From contig JAICWX010000111.1 of the NCBI GenBank assembly GCA_025934635.1, positions 1 through 24,448 of the forward strand: a stretch of DNA of 24,448 bases, read 5' to 3'. The notes under the pieces were generated by a model that did not search any database, was not told the DNA's origin, and worked only from the letters and a program-made list of their open reading frames with translations. The DNA comes from Streptosporangiaceae bacterium (GTDB taxonomy: Bacteria; Actinomycetota; Actinomycetes; Streptosporangiales; Streptosporangiaceae). Shown here piece by piece: positions 7,786 through 16,254 of the stretch. Both the position numbers and the translations under genes were made by a program. The first letter of the stretch is position 1, and each line of letters begins with the position of its first letter.

Positions 7786-8062
7786 GCCAAGGAGACACCA
7801 ATGCGCGCCGAAGGTTGCGCGGAAGACATACCCGGATCCGGCATGGTGCGGCTCCAGGCTTCCGGATTCGCCATGTTCCTTGTACACCCGAAACTGCGGA
7901 AAGGTTGACCGGGACGGGAAACCTGGCTCGTTCGGCCGGCGTCGCGGCGGAACCGGGCACGGCCCGGGCACATATGGCGCGGCCCGGTTGTTATTCATGT
8001 GCGATGTAACAGCGGGCGTGGCACCATCGGGGAGGTACGCGCCACCACGATGTCGGAGGACA

Positions 8063-9472
8063 ATGAGCACGGTCTTTGACGAGCAGCCAGATCTCGACCT
8101 GGAGGAACGGCACGCGCTGCGGCGGGTCGCCGGGCTCTCCACCGAGCTGCAGGACATCAGCGAGGTCGAGTACCGGGCGCTTCGGCTCGAGCGGGTCGTG
8201 CTGATCGGGGTGTGGGCCGAGGGCAGCCTGGCCAGCGCGGAGAACTCGCTGAAGGAGCTGAGCAGGCTGGCCGAGACGGCCGGCTCCGAGGTGCTCGACG
8301 GCCTCATCCAGCGCCGCAGCCGGATCGACGCCGCTACCTACGTGGGGTCGGGCAAGGCCCGCGAGCTGGCGGACATCGTGGCCGCGACCGGGGCTGACAC
8401 CGTCATCTGCGACGGTGAGCTCACCCCGAGCCAGCTGCGCCGCCTGGAAAGCATCGTGCAGGTCAAGGTCGTCGACCGGACCGCGCTGATCCTGGACATC
8501 TTCGCCCAGCACGCACGCAGCCGCGAGGGCAAGGCCCAGGTGGAGCTGGCTCAGCTGCAGTACATGCTGCCCCGGCTGCGCGGCTGGGGCGAGTCGCTGT
8601 CCCGGCAGGCGGGCGGCCGGGTGGCCGGCGGCGGCGGCATCGGTACCCGCGGTCCCGGCGAGACCAAGCTGGAGACGGACCGGCGGCGGCTGCGGGCGCG
8701 CATCTCCCGCCTGCAGAAGGACATCACCGGCATGTCGACGGGCCGCAAGGTCCAGCGCAGCCAGCGGATTCGCCATGACGTGCCGTCCGTGGTCATCGCC
8801 GGTTATACCAACGCGGGCAAGTCGAGCCTGCTGAACCGGCTTACCGGCGCCGGCGTGCTGGTCGAGGACGCGCTGTTCGCGACGCTGGACCCGGCTGTGC
8901 GCCGGGCCGAGACGCCATCGGGGCGGGCGTTCACGCTGACCGACACCGTCGGGTTCGTCCGGCACCTGCCGCACCAGCTGGTCGAGGCGTTCCGCTCCAC
9001 GCTGGAGGAGACGGCCGAGGCCGACCTCATCATCCACGTGGTGGACGGGTCCGACGCCGAGCCGGAGGCGCAGCTCGCCGCGGTCCGCACCGTGCTGGCC
9101 GAGATCGGCGCGGCGCACGTGCCGGAACTCGTGGTGGTCAACAAGATCGACGCCGCCGACCCGGTGATCCTGCAGGGCCTGCGCGCGCGGGAGCCGGGCA
9201 GCCTCAGCGTCTCCGCCCGGACCGGGGCCGGCCTGACCGCGCTGCTTGACGCCGTCGAGTCGGCCCTGCCGCGGCTCGACGTCCAGGTCCGGGTCACCGT
9301 GCCGTACAGCCGCGGCGACCTGGTCGCGCGGGCCCACGCCGAGGGCGAGGTGCTGGCCGCCGAGCACGTCGAGAGCGGTACCCTTCTGGAGGCGCGGGTC
9401 CCGCCGGGCCTGGCCGCCCAGCTTGAAGCAGCCCAGCTCGAGGCAGCCCCGGCTGAAGCGGTACAGCTCTAG
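8063..9472 (+). CDS. hflX: GTPase HflX (ribosome-associated)
   Basis: This 469-residue GTPase binds the 50S subunit and splits or rescues stalled ribosomes under stress. The HflX signature GGGGIGTRGPGETKLETDRR is present in the N-terminal glycine-rich domain. The G domain follows: G1 GYTNAGKSS at residues 247-255, G3 DTVGFVRHLP, G4 NKID and the G5-like VSARTGAGL. The start is the ATG at 8063 with GGAGGA ending two bases before it, which is close; an out-of-frame ATG at 8049 competes. The N-terminal residues FDEQPDLDLEERHALRRVAG match actinomycete HflX. The last 19 residues are a degenerate repeat (QLEAAQLEAAPAEAVQL) encoded by a 15-base tandem repeat. In many actinomycetes hflX lies near miaA and dapF, so its position here beside an amidohydrolase gene and holA is unusual. 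Confidence 0.95.
   Translation: MSTVFDEQPDLDLEERHALRRVAGLSTELQDISEVEYRALRLERVVLIGVWAEGSLASAENSLKELSRLAETAGSEVLDGLIQRRSRIDAATYVGSGKARELADIVAATGADTVICDGELTPSQLRRLESIVQVKVVDRTALILDIFAQHARSREGKAQVELAQLQYMLPRLRGWGESLSRQAGGRVAGGGGIGTRGPGETKLETDRRRLRARISRLQKDITGMSTGRKVQRSQRIRHDVPSVVIAGYTNAGKSSLLNRLTGAGVLVEDALFATLDPAVRRAETPSGRAFTLTDTVGFVRHLPHQLVEAFRSTLEETAEADLIIHVVDGSDAEPEAQLAAVRTVLAEIGAAHVPELVVVNKIDAADPVILQGLRAREPGSLSVSARTGAGLTALLDAVESALPRLDVQVRVTVPYSRGDLVARAHAEGEVLAAEHVESGTLLEARVPPGLAAQLEAAQLEAAPAEAVQL
9416..9460 (+). repeat. 15-base tandem repeat at the 3' end of hflX
   Basis: Units GCCCAGCTTGAAGCA (9416-9430), GCCCAGCTCGAGGCA (9431-9445) and the diverged GCCCCGGCTGAAGCG (9446-9460) encode the AQLEA-type tail of HflX. 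It keeps the frame. Confidence 0.75.
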
Positions 9473-9804
9473 GCGGCCGCGGACAAAAGTGTCCTGGTCC
9501 AGGCGTGATAGTCGTCACGTTTGGCGGGTTTTTTATCGCTGACTAAGGGAGCCAAAACCGCGCCAGCGGTCAACGTTCTGCATTTTGCCGAAAGGCTTGT
9601 CTGCGGTGGTTGCGGTGCAATAGCGTATCTGAATCGATATGTTGGCTGCCGTACCTGTTCGGCCAGTACCAAGATCGGTACCGACATCATCGCGTGGTGC
9701 GCAGCAGTGCTCGTTAAGTGTTCGCCCGGTTACCCGGGGTACACATTTCATGGCAGGTGAACGCTCATGGCTCATGGGGTCACCAGTCCCGGGGGGGACC
9801 GCCG
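9473..9804. other. Non-coding gap between hflX and the amidohydrolase gene
   Basis: This 332-base stretch is clearly less GC-rich than its neighbours and no frame in it has the GC3 bias of a real gene here. It starts with a short hairpin GGACA-AAAG-TGTCC at 9481-9494, just after the hflX stop. A second structure pairs TGGCGGGTTTT (9522-9532) with AAAACCGCGCCA (9554-9565), with one bulged base. Part of the region must hold the promoter of the downstream gene, but no convincing -35/-10 pair stood out. Confidence 0.6.
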
Positions 9805-11016
9805 GTGACTGTTCGGCTGCTGACCAATATCGGTCGGCTGTGGACTGGCTCGGAGATCCTGAGCAACGCCGCCATCGTGACCGGCGACGACCGCATCGCC
9901 TGGGTCGGTCCCTCGGCTGAACTGCCGCAGCGCATCCCCGGGATCATCGATGACATCGTCGACGTGGACCACGTCGAGAACCTGGGCGGCGGCCTGGTCA
10001 CGCCCGGGCTGATCGACGCGCACAGCCATCCGGTCTACGCGGGCAACCGCTGGGCCGAGCTCGCCATGCGGTCCAACGGCTCGTCGCCCGCGGAGATCAA
10101 CGCCGCCGGCGGCGGCGTGAACTCGACCGTCACCGTGACCCGGGGCACCGATCCCTGGACGCTCTGCAACGGCGTGCGCCTGCGGCTCAGCCGCTGGCTC
10201 CGGTCCGGGACGACCACCCTCGAGGCCAAGACCGGGTATCACCTGACCAGGGACGGCGAACTAGCTGACGTCCGGATGCTGCGCGGGCTCGAAGGCGAGC
10301 CGGGCATGCCGCGGATCCACGTCACGTTCATGGCCGCGCACGCGGTACCGCCGGAGTTCTTCGGCCGCCGCTCCGACTACATCGACGCGGTCAGCTCCTG
10401 GTGCGCCGACGCCGGCGCGGTGGGCGCCGACAGCGTCGACGTGCTGTGCGAGAAGGGCCAGTTCTCCGAGGACGAGGCGCGCTGGATCCTCAACGCCGGC
10501 CGCCGCTCGGGCCTGCTGCCGCGGCTGCACGCCTGCGGCGACTCGCGTACCGGGGCGGCCCGGCTGGCCGCCGAGCTCGGCTGCGCGTCCGCCGACCTGC
10601 TGCATCACGCCGACGACGACGACGTCGCCGCGCTGGCCCAGGCCGGCGTGGCCGCCGTGGTCTGCCCCGGCACGGCCCTGCAGACCAGCGCCCGGCCGCC
10701 GGTGCGCGCCCTGCTGGACCGGGGCGTCGCCGTCGCCCTCGGCTCCGACCACACCCCGGGCGGCACCGGCATCACCTCGATGGCCCTGGTCATCTCGCTG
10801 GCCGTGTCTTACCTCGGGATGAGCGTCGAGGAGGCGCTGCGGGCAGCCACCATCGGCGGCGCCCACGCGCTGCGCGCCACCGACCGCGGCGCCATGGTCC
10901 GCGGCCGGCTCGCCGACATGGTCCTGTGGGACGCCGACCACGAGGGCGCCTTCGTCTGGTCCTACGGCCTGACCCCGCGCCGCGTCTGGCTCGGCGGCGA
11001 GCCGATCCCGGCCTAG
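9805..11016 (+). CDS. Imidazolonepropionase-like amidohydrolase (divergent HutI family)
   Basis: This 403-residue amidohydrolase aligns along its length with imidazolonepropionase (HutI), the third step of histidine breakdown: GGGLVTPGLIDAHSHPVYAG with metal ligands His73 and His75, EAKTGYHL, TFMAAHAVPPEFF, DVLCEKGQFS, LHACGDSRTG with His242, and GSDHTPGG with the metal-binding Asp315. Two positions differ from the canonical enzyme as I recall it: HADE becomes HACG at 242-245, and SADH becomes SADL at 262-265. These would replace the catalytic Glu and His of Bacillus HutI. It may therefore act on another cyclic amide or lactam-like substrate. The start GTG 9805 gives the usual HutI length; the preceding G-run is the only candidate ribosome-binding site, and GTGs at 9718 and 9757 are in the same frame. 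No hutU, hutH or hutF gene is nearby, which argues against a plain histidine operon. I leave the symbol blank for that reason. Confidence 0.78.
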   Translation: MTVRLLTNIGRLWTGSEILSNAAIVTGDDRIAWVGPSAELPQRIPGIIDDIVDVDHVENLGGGLVTPGLIDAHSHPVYAGNRWAELAMRSNGSSPAEINAAGGGVNSTVTVTRGTDPWTLCNGVRLRLSRWLRSGTTTLEAKTGYHLTRDGELADVRMLRGLEGEPGMPRIHVTFMAAHAVPPEFFGRRSDYIDAVSSWCADAGAVGADSVDVLCEKGQFSEDEARWILNAGRRSGLLPRLHACGDSRTGAARLAAELGCASADLLHHADDDDVAALAQAGVAAVVCPGTALQTSARPPVRALLDRGVAVALGSDHTPGGTGITSMALVISLAVSYLGMSVEEALRAATIGGAHALRATDRGAMVRGRLADMVLWDADHEGAFVWSYGLTPRRVWLGGEPIPA

Positions 11017-11067
11017 CCTGCCGCGTCCGTTCGGCGCGCGCGCCGCCGGCATGGCATGCTGCGGTCT

Positions 11068-12066
11068 ATGGCTGCGCGCACTGCGGTAACCCGGGAAACC
11101 GCCCCCGTCACGCTCATCGTGGGCGAGGAGGAGTTCCTCGTCGACCGGGCCGTGCGCGACCTGGTCGCGGCGGCCCGTGATGCCGCCTCCGGCGAGGATG
11201 TCCACGACACCGAGGGGGCCGCGCTCGGGCCCGGTGAGCTGGCGTCGCTCACCTCGCCGTCGCTGTTCGGCGGCAGCCTCGTCGTCGTGGTCAGGGCCGC
11301 CCAGAACGCCGGCAAGGACGTGGCCGCCGAACTGGCCAGGTACGTGCGGAACCCGGCGCCCGACGTGGTCCTGGTGCTGACGCACGCAGGCGGGGCCAAG
11401 GGCAAGGAACTGCTGGCCGCGACCAGGGGCTCCGGCGCGCGGGTGATCGAGTGCCCGAAGGTCACCCGGTTCGCCGAGCGGCTCGACTTCATCCGGTCCG
11501 AATTCCGCCGCGCGGGTGCCCGGGCCGACGACGGCGCGGCCCGGGCGCTGCTCGACGCGGTGGGTTCGGACCTGCGGGAGCTCGCCGCCGCCTGCGACCA
11601 GCTGGCCACCGATGCGCAGGACGCGGGGGCCGGCATCGACGAGACGGTCGTGGCCCGCTACTACCGCGGCCGGGCCGAGGCGACCGGGTTCACGGTTGCC
11701 GACCGGGCGGTGGAGGGTAACCTCGCGCAGTCGCTCGAGCAGCTGCGCTGGGCGCTGGCCACGGGCGTGTCCCCGGTCCTGATCTGCAGCGCGCTGGCGC
11801 AGGGAGTCCGGCTGCTCGGCCGGGTCGGATCCGCGCCCCGCGGCGCCAGCAGCGCGTCGCTCGCGGCCGAGGTCGGCGCGCCGCCGTGGAAGATCGACCG
11901 GGTCCGCCAGCAGCTCCGCGGCTGGCACCCGGACGGCATCGCCCGCGCCCTGCACGCCGTCGCCGAGGCCGACGCCCAGGTCAAGGGCGAAGCGGTCAGC
12001 GCCGCCTACGCCCTGGAACGGGCCATCCGCCGCATCGCCGCCGCCCGCACCACCCGCAACGACTGA
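11068..12066 (+). CDS. holA: DNA polymerase III subunit delta
   Basis: This 332-residue protein is the clamp-loader delta subunit, which opens the beta sliding clamp. It begins with VTLIVGEEEFLVDRAVRDL, the family's degenerate AAA+ start, followed by LTSPSLFGGSLVVVVRAAQN, the HAGGAKGKELL region, CPKVTRFAERLDFIRSEFRR and the C-terminal collar domain with VEGNLAQSLEQLRWALATG and a final AYALERAIRRIAAA. Length is normal. I chose ATG 11068, giving MAARTAV; in-frame ATG 11056 is possible and neither has a strong ribosome-binding site. Next to rpsT and lepA it forms a conserved actinomycete cluster. The comEA/comEC genes that usually lie upstream of holA are absent, replaced by the amidohydrolase gene. 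Its 3' end is part of a 30-base direct repeat. Confidence 0.93.
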   Translation: MAARTAVTRETAPVTLIVGEEEFLVDRAVRDLVAAARDAASGEDVHDTEGAALGPGELASLTSPSLFGGSLVVVVRAAQNAGKDVAAELARYVRNPAPDVVLVLTHAGGAKGKELLAATRGSGARVIECPKVTRFAERLDFIRSEFRRAGARADDGAARALLDAVGSDLRELAAACDQLATDAQDAGAGIDETVVARYYRGRAEATGFTVADRAVEGNLAQSLEQLRWALATGVSPVLICSALAQGVRLLGRVGSAPRGASSASLAAEVGAPPWKIDRVRQQLRGWHPDGIARALHAVAEADAQVKGEAVSAAYALERAIRRIAAARTTRND

Positions 12067-12100
12067 ACCTCCGCCCCCGCCACCCGCGAGGACTGAATGC
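12041..12100 (+). repeat. Imperfect 30-base direct repeat spanning the holA stop codon
   Basis: Bases 12041-12070 and 12071-12100 match at 23 of 30 positions; both contain CCACCCGC and GACTGAA. A shorter echo (CGCCCGAGCCATCCGCG) follows at 12101. The first copy contains the holA stop codon, so the repeat looks like a local duplication of the gene end. Confidence 0.65.
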
Positions 12101-12247
12101 CGCCCGAGCCATCCGCGTGAACGTCATTCGCGTGAACGCTGCCCGCGGCGACCGAACGCCACCCCCCTGCCCGCGACGAGCACCAGCCCCGAATCGCCCA
12201 AGCTACCCGTGCCCTGCACGATGCCGATGCGCTCCCCGGAAATAACA

Positions 12248-12327
12248 CGGTGGATCCGGCTTATCCGGTGGATTTTGGCAACCCTGGGGTACCGGATCCA
12301 CCGCGTAACCCGGATCCACCGCGTTAA
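12248..12327. repeat. Nested direct and inverted repeats
   Basis: CGGTGGATCCGG (12248-12259) and CCGGTGGAT (12265-12273) face two tandem 18-base units, CCGGATCCACCGCGTAAC (12292-12309) and CCGGATCCACCGCGTTAA (12310-12327). The left arms are reverse complements of the right arms, so a long double stem can form. It may terminate holA transcription or be a small repeated element; no U-tract follows on the plus strand. Confidence 0.8.
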
Positions 12328-12414
12328 ACGGAGGCGACCCTCCAGCCTGGCCACGACCCCGGCCGGCCGGGCATCACGACCCAGCCCCAGCGGGCATCAC
12401 CAGACATCAGGGAA

Positions 12415-12476
12415 CGACAAAACGATCGTTCGTCAGTCCGTGCCGCTGAGAGCGGCCAGAACCGACGAACGATCGT
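12415..12476 (-). terminator. Candidate terminator of rpsT
   Basis: A perfect 13-bp inverted repeat, ACGATCGTTCGTC (12422-12434) with GACGAACGATCGT (12464-12476), encloses an inner hairpin GCCGCT-GAG-AGCGGC (12442-12456). Read on the minus strand it begins 16 bases after the rpsT stop and is followed by TTTTGTC, a short U-tract. It could also serve holA from the other side. Confidence 0.55.
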
Positions 12477-12492
12477 GCCGTTCGAACCGCGG

Positions 12493-12762
12493 CTAGCTGG
12501 CCTGCAGCTCGGCGAAGCGCTTGGCGATGGCCGACTTGCGGTTCGCCGCCTGGTTCTTGTGGATGACACCCTTGCTGGCCGCCTTGTCGAGCTGGCGGCA
12601 GGCGACCCGCAGCGCGGTGCCGGCGTCGTCGAGGTTCCCCGCGTCCGCGGCCTCGCGGAACTTGCGGACCGAGGAGCGCAGCGTCGACTTCGCGGCCTTG
12701 TTCCGCTGGTGCGCCTTTTCGTTTTGCTTGTTGCGCTTAATCTGAGACTTTATGTTCGCCAC
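12493..12762 (-). CDS. rpsT: 30S ribosomal protein S20
   Basis: This 89-residue basic protein binds 16S rRNA early in 30S assembly. The N-terminus is typical of S20: [20 protein letters not shown], then [14 protein letters not shown] and the C-terminal [20 protein letters not shown]. Length is normal. The start is a GTG at 12762 preceded by GAAGGA about nine bases upstream; an in-frame extension to 12849 is rejected because S20 begins at the (M)ANIKSQ segment. The gene is alone on the minus strand between holA and lepA. Its ribosome-binding site lies in one arm of a 15-bp inverted repeat, described separately, suggesting leader control such as the translational autoregulation known for E. coli S20. 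Confidence 0.97.
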   Translation of the reverse strand: MANIKSQIKRNKQNEKAHQRNKAAKSTLRSSVRKFREAADAGNLDDAGTALRVACRQLDKAASKGVIHKNQAANRKSAIAKRFAELQAS

Positions 12763-12768
12763 GCGTGA

Positions 12769-12861
12769 GAGTCCTTCAGGGTTGGCTGGAAGTGCCGCGA
12801 CGAAATAGCTTATCCGAGCCGCGACCCCAGAACCAACCGAAGGACTCAAACCGACGAGTCC
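12769..12861 (-). promoter_or_regulatory. Candidate rpsT leader with alternative hairpins hiding the ribosome-binding site
   Basis: In minus-strand order there are three related segments: GGACTC (12856-12861), GAGTCCTTCGGTTGG (12847-12833) and CCAACCCTGAAGGACTC (12785-12769). The middle one can pair with the first over 6 bp (8-nt loop) or with the last over 9 + 6 bp with a two-base bulge. The second pairing buries GAAGGA, the rpsT ribosome-binding site. The pairing is read directly; regulatory function is inferred and requires transcription to start upstream of 12847. Confidence 0.5.
12807..12836 (-). promoter_or_regulatory. Candidate sigma-70-type promoter for rpsT
   Basis: On the minus strand TTGGTT (12836-12831) and TAAGCT (12812-12807) are separated by 18 bases in the most AT-rich part of the gap. 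Transcription would start near 12800, leaving a leader of about 38 bases. This start would exclude the upstream arm of the leader hairpin, so both models cannot apply to the same transcript. Confidence 0.35.
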
Positions 12862-12902
12862 GGCGAGGGCAATGGGCCGGACGTGGGATCATGGAACGTC
12901 CG

Positions 12903-12980
12903 GGCCGCTAGCCGGCCTGGGACCTCCGGGCCGCTAGCCGGCCCGGGACCGCAAGGCCGCTAGCCGGCGAGAAACCCGAA
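12903..12980 (+). repeat. Three 26-base tandem units, each a hairpin with a CTAGC loop, just before lepA
   Basis: Units at 12903-12928, 12929-12954 and 12955-12980 share the identical core GGCCGCTAGCCGGC. Each folds as a GCCG-type stem around a CTAGC loop. The middle one is best: CCGGGCCG (12926-12933) pairs with CGGCCCGG (12939-12946). The array ends three bases before the lepA ATG. Confidence 0.85.
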
Positions 12981-12983
12981 CGG

Positions 12984-14897
<1,914 letters not shown>

Positions 14898-14934
14898 ACC
14901 CCAAAAGATTTATACCGAACGAGGCAGGCGCGTC

Positions 14935-15450
14935 CTACGCCTTTCCGCCCGCTCTGGTAATGAACGGGGCCAGCTCGGCTTGCTGGAAGGGGTGCAGCTG
15001 AGCCGGCTGGAACCCGGGGGCCTGCTGAATCTGCACCTGCTGGAACGGTATCGGCCCGGCATGCGCGGTCGCGATCGCGGTGACCAGCGCGGCCAGCGTG
15101 AAAATCACCAGCGCGGTGATGACCAGGGCCGCGGCCGACTGCCAGCTGGCGGCCGGCTCCGCGCCGGGCGGCACGGCCGGGTTCCCCGGCTCCCACGGCA
15201 CGGCCGGAAGGCCTGCGGAGCAGGGGAGCGGGCCGGCCGGCAGGTCGGCGGTCAGCCGCCACAGGTCGGCGTACGTGCGGGCCGCGTAGGCCCGGGCGAT
15301 CCGGTCGTCGAGTTCGTCCTGGCTGAGGCGGCCCTCGGTGAAGCCCGCCCGGAGCACGCCGACCGCCCGCTCGCGATCCGCGCTGCCCGCCAGCCAGGCT
15401 GGATTCATCCCGGGATAAGGCAGATATGCCTGACCTGGACCGTATGCCAC
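14935..15450 (-). CDS. DUF1707 domain membrane protein (short paralogue)
   Basis: This 171-residue protein contains a DUF1707 domain at about residues 24-72 (ADRERAVGVLRAGFTEGRLS, YAARTYADLWRLTADLP). One membrane segment follows at about 104-126 (AAALVITALVIFTLAALVTA), then a Gln/Pro-rich tail (FQQVQIQQAPGFQPAQL). The start is GTG 15450 with AGGAGG five bases before it. DUF1707 is a small SHOCT-like actinobacterial domain of unknown function, often near the N-terminus of membrane proteins. It closely resembles the DUF1707 segment of the gene at 16255-17166, so the two look like a tandem duplication separated by a decayed gene. Confidence 0.85.
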   Translation of the reverse strand: MAYGPGQAYLPYPGMNPAWLAGSADRERAVGVLRAGFTEGRLSQDELDDRIARAYAARTYADLWRLTADLPAGPLPCSAGLPAVPWEPGNPAVPPGAEPAASWQSAAALVITALVIFTLAALVTAIATAHAGPIPFQQVQIQQAPGFQPAQLHPFQQAELAPFITRAGGKA

Positions 15451-15535
15451 CTGAGCCTCCTGCGGATGCCTCTTACGAGTGTAGACGTGCGAGGGGCGCC
15501 TGGAGTGCCAAAGAGCGGTAAGGCATCTCGCGCGG

Positions 15536-16187
15536 CTACGAGGCGAGCGCGCTGATGAGGTTGTCGTAGGCCGTGCCGAACTGGGCCATTTCCTGGACGA
15601 CGCCGGACGACCGCAGGGTGCTGTCGTACTGGCCGGCCGAGGTAGCCGCGCCCAGTTCGGCGAAGGTGGCCGCCGTGCTCGACGCCGTCGTGATCAGCCT
15701 GGCCCTGGCCGCGGCCGCCGGCGACGGCACCGAGATGGTCTGGAGCACGTCCCCGTACGTGGTGAGCGCGTTGGCCATCGTGCGGTCCAGGCTCGTGACG
15801 CACGTCAGTTCGCCGTGGCCCGCCGTCAGCTGGGACGAGTAGTCGTTCAGCGTGGCGCGCACCGGGACGGTGGCCGCCGTAGGGAGGCAGCCCGCCAGCT
15901 CACGAACTGGAAGATGGTGAGCGCGCCGTACCCGATGAGCCGGACCGGGTAGTCCGCGTCGTCGAGCGCGAACGGCGGGTACACGTCGGTCAGCAGGTAG
16001 AGGTAGGCGTACACGCGAGCGAGCCAGCGCAGGTAGCCGGTGAGGAAGTCAGCCGCGAAGACCGGCAGCCGCCCGGTGAACAGGGCGCCGAACCAGCCGA
16101 TCACCGTGACCACGAAGGCCGCGACCCGGGCACCCACAAGACGATGAGCTGCGGGATGGCCATCAGCAGCCGGAACAGGACGGTCAC
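15536..16187 (-). pseudogene. Decayed DUF4389 membrane protein gene
   Basis: Three pieces of one protein family lie in different frames. From a GTG near 16187 one frame gives VTVLFRLLMAIPQLIVLW, the usual start of this family, and then fails. A second frame continues at about 16130 with AAFVVTVIGWFGALFTGRLP, FLTGYLRWLARVYAYLYLLT and DVYPPFALDDADYPVRL, then jumps to IGYGALTIFQFVSW and ends at 15847. A third frame (to 15536) gives the family's extracellular C-terminus (GELTCVTSLDRTMANALTTY, YDNLISALAS). The piece between YPVRL and IGYGALTIF and most of the second DUF4389 half with its last membrane segment seem missing, judged against relatives from memory. So there are at least two frame changes and two deletions. 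The 108-codon C-terminal frame could still be expressed from an internal GTG, but I see no ribosome-binding site. Confidence 0.7.
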
Positions 16188-16254
16188 CCGGGACTGCGGG
16201 ACCGGGCCCGCGAACGGGGCTCGCCGTCCCGGGGATGCGAAGGCGTTACCGGGA

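Larger units (their letters stand above)
12067..12492. other. Convergent intergenic region between holA and rpsT, rich in repeats
   Basis: No frame in these 426 bases looks coding. From left to right it holds the duplicated holA end, a pyrimidine-rich stretch (about 12101-12240), a paired repeat at 12248-12327, a plain GC-rich stretch (12328-12414) and a long hairpin at 12422-12476. As both flanking genes point inward, terminators for both are expected here. Confidence 0.7.

Noticed and set aside
7786..8307. N-terminal extension of the first sigma factor
   Set aside because: It would run antisense through the start of hflX and adds no sigma domain; the family length fits the ATG at 7785.
9521..9760. 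A 79-codon frame with two CxxC motifs that looks like a small zinc-ribbon protein
   Set aside because: TTG start without ribosome-binding site and third-codon positions lacking the strong GC bias of genes here; probably chance.
10261..11955. A 564-codon minus-strand frame across the amidohydrolase and holA genes
   Set aside because: It spans two well-supported genes and their gap in antisense and has no recognisable domain.
12493..12849. S20 extended to 118 residues
   Set aside because: The extra N-terminus is unlike S20, and the GTG at 12762 has a good ribosome-binding site and matches the conserved protein start.
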